Below, piece after piece: positions 1 through 7,598 of a stretch of 24,008 bases of DNA. The DNA is taken from NCBI GenBank assembly GCA_024427265.1, contig JAKSVP010000010.1, positions 1 through 24,008 of the forward strand. The letters run 5' to 3'. The translations under genes and the position numbers were made by a program. Source of the DNA: Mycoplasmoidaceae bacterium. GTDB lineage: Bacteria; Bacillota_I; Bacilli_A; Mycoplasmatales; Mycoplasmoidaceae. How positions within the stretch are numbered: position 1 is the first letter of the stretch; the number at the start of each line of letters is the position of its first letter. The notes beneath the pieces are model-generated. The model did no database searches. It was not told the DNA's origin and saw only the letters and a program-made list of their open reading frames with translations.

Positions 1-753
1 TTTAATCTTTGTATCTCTAATTTCATTTAGATAATGTTTATCTTTTGTTTTTAATCAAATCTTATTAATTTCATGTCAATAACCAGGATGATGAGCTTTA
101 AGTTCATGCATGAAATAACTATTATTTTCTAGTAACATTAAAGCGGCAAAACGTTTAGAGACATACATGTCTGGTAAAACTTTTGTATATTTATCTATTC
201 AATGTTCTATTTCTTTTGAATAGGTAACAACTTTAGGATCAACTTTTTTAGATTTGTATAAAGAATTTAAAAGATTCTTAGTATTTTCATTACGGTTTGA
301 TCTAGTTAAAATGATTTTTAAACCATTTAACTTACTTGATAGTTTCTTTCAGTTAATAGAATTCTTGTTAATTAAATCTATCATGTTAACACATAAAGTG
401 TTTAACATTCCAGTTTCAATGCATTGTAATGTTAAGAATAAATCTCTTTGTATAGAAAAAGCAGAAACAATATTCACAACTGCGTCAACTTTGTGATGTA
501 GTAAGTGATAATGTGTTTCCTTTTCTTCAGCAATAGGGTGAGATAGATTGTATGTACCAGGTAAATCAACTAAATAGTTGTGACTATGTTTGATTCTACC
601 CATTGTATGTTCAGTTGTCATTCTATCAATATTAGAAACAACAGCTGTAGATGTAGTTAACAAGTTAAAAATGGTTGATTTACCAGTATTTGGTGCACCA
701 ATCAATAGATAAGTATTACCTTCAGTATTTCTAAACTTCGATAACTTTGACAT
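1..753 (-). CDS. feoB: Ferrous iron transporter FeoB, N-terminal GTPase part (runs off left edge)
   Basis: FeoB is the inner-membrane Fe2+ permease with an N-terminal GTPase domain. Visible here are about 251 N-terminal residues; the membrane channel part lies beyond the left edge. The frame from the ATG at 753 to position 1 has no TAA or TAG, with UGA read as Trp. G1 is GAPNTGKST (residues 19-27), G3 is DLPGTYNL and G4 is NMID, the set and spacing typical of FeoB. The switch I region, normally an Asn-Trp-Pro-Gly-Val-Thr type motif, is replaced by NIDRMTTEHT, which is unusual. The gene overlaps the end of feoA by 23 bp, so the two are translated from one message. The family call is secure; whether the transporter is complete cannot be judged here. 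Confidence 0.88.
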
Positions 754-982
754 CTATTAAATTACAATTTTCCTCTCTTAACACATATTGCACATTGTAC
801 AGTTGTAAGTGAAGAACCTTGTTAGAGTCATCATTATCTAGTACTTTTACTTGAGCACCTTTGATAAAGCCAATGTTTTCCAACTTATGCTTTATCAAAT
901 GATCTGTGAAATTTAAGGATACAATCTCAACGGTTTTACCCTTAAGTTTACTAGATAATTTCACAACCGATCTTTGAGCCAT
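731..982 (-). CDS. feoA: Ferrous iron transport protein A (FeoA, SH3-like)
   Basis: A small cytoplasmic SH3-fold protein of 83 aa, the usual FeoA length, thought to assist FeoB. The order is a basic N-terminus, a beta-strand opening (LKGKTVEIVSLN), then a helix with LENIGFIKGAQVKVL, matching the conserved 'L..+G...G..V.V' core of FeoA, and a C-terminal strand. It starts at ATG 982 and its TAG lies inside the first codons of feoB, so the pair forms an operon read leftward. No Shine-Dalgarno is obvious before its ATG; the leader from the -10 at 1007-1012 would be about 18 nt. Identification rests on the core motif plus adjacency to feoB. Confidence 0.83.
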   Translation of the reverse strand: MAQRSVVKLSSKLKGKTVEIVSLNFTDHLIKHKLENIGFIKGAQVKVLDNDDSNKVLHLQLYNVQYVLREENCNLIDVKVIEV

Positions 983-1006
983 AATTAGTTAATTTAACTA
1001 TCTACT

Positions 1007-1012
1007 ATTATA
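1007..1012 (-). promoter_or_regulatory. -10 element of feoAB promoter
   Basis: The minus strand reads TATAAT, 24 nt before the feoA ATG, giving a predicted start near 1000. No convincing -35 is seen, as is common in mycoplasmas. Confidence 0.5.
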
Positions 1013-1025
1013 AAGCAATATATGA

Positions 1026-1070
1026 ATTACATTTATATATTTATTTTGTTAAAAAATATATTTATGTAAT
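1026..1070. repeat. Imperfect inverted repeat between divergent feoAB and serine dehydratase promoters
   Basis: Arms 1026-1042 and 1054-1070 match at 15 of 17 positions, with ATTACAT and ATGTAAT at the outer ends and an 11-nt spacer. It sits between the -10 at 1007-1012 (leftward) and the -10 at 1094-1099 (rightward), outside both predicted transcripts. It could be an operator shared by the divergent units, but it is all A/T except one C and one G, so chance cannot be excluded. It does not match the classical Fur or PerR box. Confidence 0.35.
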
Positions 1071-1093
1071 ATTTTTTTCTTATGTTTTTAATC

Positions 1094-1099
1094 TATAAT
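1094..1099 (+). promoter_or_regulatory. -10 element for the serine dehydratase pair
   Basis: TATAAT on the plus strand predicts a start near 1106, just before the Shine-Dalgarno GAAAGG and the ATG at 1124. It argues against the earlier in-frame ATG at 1082, which would lie upstream of the transcript. Confidence 0.5.
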
Positions 1100-1123
1100 A
1101 AATATGAAAGGTACTTTTTTAAT

Positions 1124-2392
1124 ATGAAATCAATCTTAGAAATATTCAAGCAAGGTATGGGTCCTAGCTCAGTGCTTAACATGGTACCATACCAAGCTTG
1201 TATGGAAGCAGCAAAAGAAATTAGATTGAAACGTGAAAAAATTAGTCACGTGGAAGTTATTCTTTATAACGAATATGCTCGTTTAGAAAAAGAATCCAAT
1301 ATCTCTCTAGATATTGAATTTGCTTTTGCTTATTCTAACTTCAAATATGTAGTAACCAAGGATAAACCAACACCTCCAGCTGTTAAAGACGAACCATATG
1401 TCTTTGATATTGTTGTTTATTCAGCACCAAATGAACCAGCTTACAGACACAGAGTAATCTCTAAGCATGGTGGTTACCAATTTGCTGAAGGTAAAAAACG
1501 TGATGCTTTACCATTTAAATCATTCGAAGAAGTTCAAAAATGATTTAAAGATAATCCAGGTAAATCATACCTTGACTTTGCAAGTCAAGGAGCTGACCGT
1601 GAAGAAATTAAAGCAATGTACTATAGAGGTGTAAACCTAGCTGAAATTGCCATTCTTCAAGGTTTAAGAAAACATGGTGAATTAAAACTTAATGATCCAA
1701 AAATTCACTATACAAGACAAGCAAGAAACATCTGATTACATGATGAAAACTTCTTGTCTCAAGCAGAAAATGCTAACAGAATTATTTCTGCTTATTCATA
1801 TGCTATTTCAGAAGAAGTAGTGGAGAAACGGGTTTTGATTTCTGCCCCAACTCTTTGTACTACTGCAGTAGTATGAGCAGTAATTGCTTATCTAAACTCT
1901 GAATATGATGTACCAGCTAAAAAGATGATTGATGCAGTTTGTGCAGCAAGTATCTTTGCTGGTCTTGTGGACCAAAATGCATCTTATGCATCAATCGATG
2001 TTGGTTGTCAAGGACCAATGGGAACAGCATGTGGTATGGCTGCTGTTATAGCTGCAGTTGTAATGTATGATGCAAAAATAGATGAATGTGGAAGAGCATT
2101 TGAAATGGCACTTGAACACACACTTGGTATTATTTGTGATGCAATGTTAAGTTTACCAATTGTACCATGTATTAAAAGATGTTCAGCATATGCATCAAGA
2201 GCATATGAAATTGCTGTTTTAAACCACAGTTTAATGGCAACTCCAGAAGTATGTAAACTTGATGATGTTATCAAAGTTATTAGTGAAACTGGTGGAGACC
2301 TAATGATGAAAAACCGTCGTCTAGGTATGGGTGGTTTTGCTGAACATGCTAAGTACTGTCTAGAAGCAGCTACTGAAAGAGACTGAAAGTAG
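1124..2392 (+). CDS. Divergent L-serine dehydratase paralogue (Fe-S type) with altered active-site motifs
   Basis: A 422-aa single-chain protein with the layout of the iron-sulfur L-serine dehydratases: an N-terminal beta domain (from 'FKQGMGPSS') and a C-terminal alpha domain. The three cysteines expected to bind the 4Fe-4S cluster are present (C295 in GCQGP, C338 in ICDA, C349 in PCIKR), with 43 and 11 residue spacing as in its neighbour. Catalytic motifs are changed: SSSHT of the family is SSVLN (15-19), TAPT.GSAG..PG is SAPTLCTTAVVW, and the C-terminal RETS.GGLA is RRLGMGGFA. It may therefore be a pseudoenzyme, a partner subunit or an enzyme for another substrate. ATG 1124 is preferred over 1082 because it aligns with the next gene and follows the -10 and GAAAGG. 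Its stop overlaps the Shine-Dalgarno of the next gene. Confidence 0.85.
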
Positions 2393-2405
2393 GAGGAACT
2401 AGATT

Positions 2406-3773
2406 ATGTTATCTGTAAAAGAATTATTTAAAGTTGGACATGGTCCAAGTTCAAGTCACACAATTGCTCCTACAAGAATGTGTCATTACATTCTAGATCA
2501 CTATGAAAAAGAAGGTATTGATCATTTAAAGATTACACTATATGGATCTTTTGCCTTAACTGGTAAAGGACACTTACTAGATAGAGCAGTAGACGAAGTC
2601 TTTGCTAAATATCCTCATGAATTTGTTTGAGATCTAAAGACTCAACCAAAACACCCAAACATGATGAGAGTAGAAGTATTTGGTAAAGGAAACAAACCAA
2701 TTGCAGACAAAATGTTTATTTCCGTAGGTGGTGGAACATTTACTGTTGAAGGTGATGAACCTGCAAAAGATGTTTATCCATTTAAGACATTTGCAGACAT
2801 GAAAGAAGAAATTAAAAAAGAAAAATTAACTCCTTTCCAATTCTTATGCAAATATGAACCAAAAGAAGAACTAATAAAATTGTATGATCAAATGATTGAA
2901 TCATTTGAAGGAACAATTAAATCAGGTTTGAGTAAGACTGGTGTAATTGAAGGTATTGTTGCTTTTGATCGTAGAGCTAAAGCAGTATATGATTCAGTAA
3001 AAGCAAACGATACTGAATGAATTAGGAGAATTAAATTAGTATCTGCATATGGTATTGCAACAAACGAAGAAGCTGTTGCTTATGGTATGGTTGTTACTGC
3101 TCCAACATGTGGTTCAGCAGGAACAATGCCAGGTGCTTATAAATGAGCTGTTGACAAATACAAACCAACAAAAGAAAGAATTTATGAAGCATTCTCTGCT
3201 GCTGCTTTGGTTGGTATTACAATTAAGCAAAATGGTTCCGTTGCTGGTGCAACCGGAGGTTGTCAAGCTGAAGTTGGTGTTGCAACAGGTCTTGCTGCAG
3301 CAATGTATTCAGTAATTGCTTACAATGCTGACATTGACGAAGTAGAAAAATCGGCTGAAACAGCTCTACAACAATTAGTTGGTATGACATGTGATGCTGT
3401 TGGTCAATGTGCATATGTTCCATGTATTCAAAGAAATGGTATCTATGCAATGAGAGCTATTTCATCTGCTGAACAAGCACACCTACTTAAAGGTCAAAGA
3501 CAAATGGTTCACATTGACGATACTATCAAGATTCTTTACCAATCAGGAAACGAATTAATTGATGGTTATCGTGAAACTTCTAAACTAGGTTTAGCAAAAC
3601 ACTGTAAGTACACATTGAAGTTTACAAAGAACATTCAATTTGATGAAGAAGGTAAAGAACCTAAAGAAGAAACTAAACCAGATGCTAAAAAACAAGAAGT
3701 TAAATCAACAATAAAAGCTCCAGCTAAACTAGATCCTAAGGTTAAAGCTAAAGCTGAAAAAACTGCTTGCTAA
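2406..3773 (+). CDS. sdaA: L-serine dehydratase (ammonia-lyase), iron-sulfur type, single chain
   Basis: Predicted to convert L-serine to pyruvate and ammonia in the cytoplasm using a 4Fe-4S cluster. It has 455 aa. Family motifs are intact: GPSSSHT (13-19) in the beta domain, then TAPTCGSAGTMPG, GGCQAEVG, MTCDAV and PCIQRN, and YRETSKLGLA. The cluster cysteines would be C286, C329 and C340. A perfect AGGAGG lies 9 nt before the ATG and overlaps the stop of the upstream paralogue, so the two are co-translated. The last 45 or so residues after the catalytic domain form a Lys/Glu/Pro/Ala-rich tail of low complexity ending in Cys, which the family normally lacks. Several UGA codons encode Trp. 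Transcription ends at the hairpin just downstream. Confidence 0.93.
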
Positions 3774-3775
3774 TA

Positions 3776-3804
3776 AAAATATAGGCATAGCCTATATTTT
3801 TTTT
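3776..3804 (+). terminator. Rho-independent terminator after the serine dehydratases
   Basis: A perfect 11-bp stem (AAAATATAGGC, 3776-3786; GCCTATATTTT, 3790-3800) with a 3-nt loop and a run of eight T, starting 2 nt after the stop codon. Confidence 0.88.
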
Positions 3805-3808
3805 GATT

Positions 3809-3814
3809 TATAAT
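3809..3814 (+). promoter_or_regulatory. -10 element for the cysteine desulfidase gene
   Basis: TATAAT directly after the terminator T-run, predicting a start near 3821 and a leader of about 14 nt that contains AAGAGGT as Shine-Dalgarno before ATG 3835. Confidence 0.5.
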
Positions 3815-3834
3815 ATAAAGCAAGAGGTACTTAA

Positions 3835-5172
3835 ATGAAAACGATAGATCAATTAACACCAAAGGAATTTTTGTTGACATTAATTCATCAACAAGTTCAA
3901 CCTGCCTTAGGCTGTACTGAAATTGGTATTGTCTCTCTGGCTGCTGCTAAAGCCTCAAGTTTACTACCAGGTAAATTCAAATCAGCTGTTGTTTATACAT
4001 CACCATATGTATTTAGAAACGACTCAAGAGTGGGTGTTCCTAGATTAGGTAGATGTGGTATGAACACAATTGCTGCTGCAGGTATTATTCTAAAGAATCC
4101 ATTAAAGAAATTGAGTTGTTTAGATGATTTAACTGAACCAACAATTAAACAAGCTAAAGAACTTGGTGCAACAAAAGCAATCGATGTTCAAGTTGACTTT
4201 AATTCACATCCAGTTTATGTAAGATGTGTAGCTAAAGATGATAAGAACAACGAAGCTGATGTTATTATCAAGTATTCACATGACAACATCATTCAAGCAA
4301 AGCTAAATGGTAAAGAAACACTTGACCCATCTGAAGTTTACGGTGAAGCTGCTACAGGTTATGACTTTGATGAAAAAGTAGATCAACTATCTATTTGTCA
4401 TGTACATGACATTTGTAAGTCATTAACCCTTAAAGAACTTTCATTCTTAAGAGGTGGAATCAAGATGAACCAAATCGTTCAAGAAGAAGGATACGCTCAT
4501 CCTGATGAAACAGCTATTACAAAAGTATGACAAGGAATTTTGAAAGGTAACAAAACAGAAAGTTGTTACACAAAAGATCATTGAACAACAAAGATCTTGG
4601 CAGACGTTTGTGCTGCTGTTGATGCAAGAATGTATGGTTGTCCATTACCAGTTATGACTTCATCATCATCAGGTGACCACGGATTAACTGTATCCATTCC
4701 ACAAGATGTTTATGCTAAAGCGTTTAATGTTGATGAAATTAAGAAACTACAAGCATTAGCATTTGCTCACTTTATTACTTGAAAGATTAAATCTAAAGTA
4801 GGACACTTATGTGGAATGTGTGGTTCAGCTCTAGCTGCTGGTTGTGGAACAATTGCAGGTATAGCTTATCAAAAGGACTGATCATGAGATCGTATCAACG
4901 ACTTACTAAACATGCACTTAGTTAGTCAAGGTGGAATCTTATGCGATGGTGCTAAACCAAGTTGTTCATTCAAAATCTTAGCTTCACTAGCATGTGGTTT
5001 TCTATGTCTAACGATTGCTGAAGGTGGAGGAAAGATTTGCCACCGTGATGGATTGGTTCACCAATCAGTTGAAGAAACAATTAACAACTTAGGTAAATAT
5101 TCAAAGACAACTCAAAGTTCAATCATTCTTAATGTTGTAGATTTATTGAACTCAATGAGTAAATTGAAATAA
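3835..5172 (+). CDS. cyuA: L-cysteine desulfidase, UPF0597/CyuA family
   Basis: Members of this family (Methanocaldococcus L-cysteine desulfidase; E. coli YhaM/CyuA) are oxygen-sensitive 4Fe-4S enzymes that split L-cysteine into pyruvate, ammonia and sulfide, and share the serine dehydratase alpha fold. The protein has 445 aa, a normal length. Motifs in order: PALGCTE (C27), the stretch around TSPYVFRND, SSSSGDHGLT, HLCGMCGSA (C326, C329) and CDGAKPSC (C370, C377). The 7-residue spacing of the last pair matches the essential cysteines reported for the archaeal enzyme. Four or more in-frame UGA codons encode Trp. It has its own -10 and Shine-Dalgarno, so it is a separate unit behind the serine dehydratases, but the shared theme is Fe-S-dependent Ser/Cys breakdown. 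Activity on another substrate cannot be excluded. Confidence 0.87.
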
Positions 5173-5182
5173 TGACAAAAAT

Positions 5183-5208
5183 AAAAATAGGCCAAGTGCC
5201 TATTTTTT
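5183..5208. terminator. Bidirectional terminator between cyuA and the 72-aa gene
   Basis: A perfect 10-bp stem, AAAAATAGGC (5183-5192) and GCCTATTTTT (5198-5207), with a 5-nt loop. T-runs follow on both strands. The right arm includes the first base of the stop codon of the leftward gene 5207-5425. Confidence 0.85.
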
Positions 5209-5425
5209 ATTCAGCTAAATTATTCTTTTTGACTAAATTATTAATACGTTTGTCTAATTGATCAATACGCGAAATAATTAGATGTTGGTCTCTTTTATAA
5301 ACATTATCTACTCAATATGTAAATCATGCAGGAGCTTTAGGCTTTTTGCTTGATACTTTAAAATTACATTCTTTATCTTGCATATTGGGATCACTTAAAA
5401 TCAAATTGACTTGTTTGATTTTCAT
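5207..5425 (-). CDS. Hypothetical 72-aa protein with C-terminal amphipathic helix
   Basis: I do not recognise this gene. It appears only when UGA is read as Trp (two UGA codons, in AWFTYW). The N-terminal half is mixed (MKIKQVNLILSDPN), then comes a Lys/Pro linker (SSKKPKAPAWF), then a charged helix with heptad-like spacing (HLIISRIDQLDKRINNLVK) that could form a coiled coil. There is no signal peptide or TM segment. It lies 26 nt downstream of recA, same strand, and has TATAAT only 4 nt before the ATG, so it may be made from a leaderless message or from recA read-through. It ends exactly in the bidirectional terminator, which supports it being a real gene. Confidence 0.6.
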
Positions 5426-5429
5426 TTTG

Positions 5430-5435
5430 ATTATA
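5430..5435 (-). promoter_or_regulatory. -10-like element immediately before the 72-aa gene
   Basis: TATAAT on the minus strand ends 4 nt before the ATG at 5425; used as a -10, it would give a leaderless transcript. No Shine-Dalgarno is seen. Confidence 0.35.
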
Positions 5436-5451
5436 TATATGCAGTAATAAA

Positions 5452-6432
5452 TTATGCAGGTTTTAGAACTAACTTTGTTATTTCTGCAAAAAGTTTCTTA
5501 TTCTTTTCGTCAGTTAAGAACTTAATTGTTCCTTCTTTACCTTGGGCTAGTTTGGTTTGGCCATAATAGAATCATGAACCAGATTTTTGAATAATGTTTG
5601 AAGCTATTGCATTTTCGATAATTTCTGCAACATTATCAAAACCTTTATTAAAGTAGATGTCTAAATAACATGATTGCATTGGTGGTGCAACTTTGTTCTT
5701 AACCACTCTTGCTAATGATCTAATACCAATAATATTGGTACCAGACTTTAATGTTTCTATTCTTTTTAATTCAATTCTTAAACTTGAATAGAACTTCATT
5801 GCTCAACCACCTGGGGTTGTTTTGTTGTCACCAAATAAGATGCCAACCTTTTCTCTAATTTGATTAATGAAGATAACTGTTGTGTTATATTTAGCCATAA
5901 CAGTTTGAAGGATTCTTAATCCTTTAGACATTAATCTAGCATGAAGACCAATATTTTGATCTTCATATTCTCCATTAAGTTCTGCTTCAGGTACTAGAGC
6001 TGCAACCGAGTCAACAATAATTAAGTCAATCATTCCTGTCTTGATTAATGCTTCAACTATTGCAAATGATTGTTCACCAGTTTCTGGTTGAGCAAGCAAT
6101 AGCTTCTTTGTGTCAACACCATTGGCAACACAATATTTTTGGTCTAGGGCATGTTCAACATCAACATAAGCACATTTACCGCCTGCCCTTTGGCAACAAG
6201 CTACAGCTTGTAAAGCTAATGTTGTCTTGCCACTACTTTCATTACCATAGACTTCAATGATTCTTCCTTTAGGATAACCACCTACACCTATAGCTTTGTT
6301 TAAATTGATACTGCCTGATGAAATAACATCGCAGTTAATCGCTTTAGAATTATCTAAAGAGATAATAGACCCCTTACCAAATTGGGTTTCTAGCTCTTTA
6401 ATTGTTTCTTCAAATAGTTTTTGATTTGTCAT
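5452..6432 (-). CDS. recA: RecA recombinase
   Basis: ATP-dependent strand-exchange protein of homologous recombination and repair. It has 326 aa, slightly short because the C-terminal tail is reduced. Walker A is GNESSGKTT (63-71; the usual Pro is Asn64), followed by YVDVEHALD, Walker B-type LIIVDSVAAL (around 137-146), IGLHARLMS, FINQIREKVG and the L2-end motif TTPGGWAMKFYSS. One UGA codon gives Trp210 where Arg, Asn or a small residue is usual; another gives Trp in SGSWFYYG. The order pgsA-cinA-...-recA follows the Firmicute arrangement, but a membrane-protein gene lies between cinA and recA. The start is ATG 6432, with GGAGAG upstream that directly joins the 33-bp repeat 6448-6480. Confidence 0.96.
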
Positions 6433-6447
6433 AAATTTTTATTCTCT

Positions 6448-6480
6448 CCATATAACTCTTCGCGAAAAAAATAAAAATTT
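6448..6480 (-). repeat. 33-bp exact repeat upstream of recA (copy 1)
   Basis: Identical to 23976-24008. Read on the minus strand, it is a T-rich tract, then the 8-bp palindrome TTCGCGAA, then GAGTTATATGG, whose final GG begins the Shine-Dalgarno of recA. Copy 2 stands in the same position relative to another gene. It covers two of the three bases of the upstream gene's stop codon. Function unknown: promoter, operator or leader element. Confidence 0.9.
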
Positions 6481-7108
6481 ATGAAATTTTTTTCAAAATT
6501 TCACAAAATTTGAAGGTTAAAAGTAATTGATAATAGTTAGCATATGTGCTTCATTTATTAGTAAAAGCATCATTAAAAGTTACAATATCTGCTAGTTTTT
6601 CTACTTTAGATATCTTAGGGTTTTTAACACGATTTAGAATACCTTCATAATATGAAAGCATAGCTTGATAATACTTTGTGTGTTTAGCAATTAACTTATT
6701 CTTTAATGCTTCCACATCACCCATTTTTAATTCTGTTTGTTTAATTAGTGAGTCATAGTTAGTTTCAAGAATCTTTGTATATTCTATTTTGTTCTTGTTT
6801 GTTAACTTAGGCATTAGTAGTAATGCACAAAGATAAATAATGCATAATGCAAAGATAGCAAAGCTAAGACCGCTATAAACTCCAGCAAAGGTTAGTGGTT
6901 CATCAGAATTGATGTTAAGAGCAAATAAGATACCTGCAACCAACATAAAGATTCCAAGTAATGAAGAAATAACAATTCACATTACTGAATATTTAGTCTT
7001 AGAAAAAGCTCTGTTCTTACTATATATATAGTGAGAATAAAGCAAAACACTTGCTACAAGAGCAACTGCTAATAATAAACTAAAGCCAACAACAAGAGCT
7101 ATTTCCAT
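6479..7108 (-). CDS. Three-TM membrane protein with hydrophilic C-terminal half, unknown function
   Basis: I do not recognise this 209-aa protein. Hydrophobic segments at about residues 3-25, 42-64 and 75-98 look like three membrane helices. Residues 99-209 are hydrophilic and mostly helical (KMGDVEALKNKLIAKHTKYY), probably a cytoplasmic coiled-coil-prone domain. There is no Cys lipobox or cleavable signal. UGA encodes Trp in MWIV and NKWSTY. Its ATG lies 1 nt after the cinA stop, so it belongs to the asnS-pgsA-cinA unit, and its stop touches the recA upstream repeat. RNase Y, another TM plus coiled-coil protein found near recA in Firmicutes, was considered, but no KH or HD domain is present and the protein is too short. 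Confidence 0.8.
6483..6502 (-). terminator. Weak AT-rich hairpin at the end of the three-TM gene
   Basis: An 8-bp stem GAAATTTT/AAAATTTC with a TTTC loop inside the last codons of the gene. On the minus strand it is followed by T-rich sequence of the 33-bp repeat, so it may partly terminate transcription before recA. It contains only two G-C pairs. Confidence 0.3.
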
Positions 7109-7109
7109 A

Positions 7110-7598
7110 CTACTTCTTTAAATCCTTTATTAAATCTCATAGTTTGTTTAAAACAAAAGCAACACATTGGTTGATAGTATCATTTCTTGAATTGTATTGA
7201 GAAATGAATTGGTAATCATAACTCTTATCAAAGAGTTGAATACATATATATGCCATACCACTTGGTTGTCCTTCAATTGGATTTGAAGTACTAGCATTGC
7301 CTGTTACAGAAATAGCGATGTCAGATTTAAAACCACGTTGACAACCAATAGCCATTTCTCTTGCACATTCTTGAGAAACTGTGCCAAACTTAGAAATAGT
7401 TTCATCAGAAACTTTAGCAAATTTTCTTTTAGCATCAGCATGATAAGTAACTAATGAACCTAAAAAAGAATTGCTAGCATGTTCAACTAAAACAAGGTTA
7501 GAAGCTACAGCTCCACCTGTCATTGATTCGCATGTACTAATAGTTAAATGTAAATCATTTAATTTCTTAATTATTTGTTCATTAATGTTATTTAGCAT
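7110..7598 (-). CDS. cinA: CinA C-terminal domain protein (nicotinamide-nucleotide amidase PncC type)
   Basis: A 162-aa protein equal to the stand-alone CinA C-terminal domain; the N-terminal molybdopterin-binding-like domain of full CinA is absent. Members deamidate nicotinamide mononucleotide (PncC) or occur as competence/damage-inducible proteins beside recA. Motifs: STCESMTGG near residue 20, FLGSLVTYHADAKRKF, FGTVSQECAREMA and AISVTGNAS, followed by GQPSGMAYI. ATG 7598 is chosen because it fits the family N-terminus; an earlier in-frame ATG at 7646 would lie deeper inside pgsA. It overlaps pgsA by 11 bp and is followed 1 nt later by the membrane-protein gene. The enzymatic role is inferred from the family. 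Confidence 0.87.

Noticed and set aside
1..496. Rightward open reading frame at 254-496 antisense to feoB
   Set aside because: It lies inside the conserved FeoB GTPase coding region and its protein resembles nothing; shadow frame.
1082..1123. Earlier ATG at 1082 as start of the first serine dehydratase
   Set aside because: The -10 TATAAT at 1094-1099 lies downstream of it, no Shine-Dalgarno precedes it, and the extra 14 residues have no match in the paralogue.
2627..3210. Apparent break-up of the serine dehydratases, desulfidase, LeuRS and others into several gene fragments
   Set aside because: Every break is a UGA in frame with conserved flanks; reading UGA as Trp restores full-length proteins, so these are not pseudogenes or frameshifts.
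3049..3450. Leu/Gln-rich frames at 3049-3315 (+) and 3223-3450 (-)
   Set aside because: They are alternative frames of the conserved alpha domain of serine dehydratase; composition is an artefact of codon repetition.
6459..6466. TTCGCGAA before recA as a LexA (SOS) box
   Set aside because: It does not match the Gram-positive CGAAC-N4-GTTCG or the E. coli CTG-N10-CAG box, and Mollicutes are not known to have LexA; kept only as part of the unexplained 33-bp repeat.
6479..7108. Three-TM gene as RNase Y
   Set aside because: RNase Y is near recA in Firmicutes and has a TM plus coiled coil, but this protein has three TM segments, is far too short and lacks KH and HD motifs.
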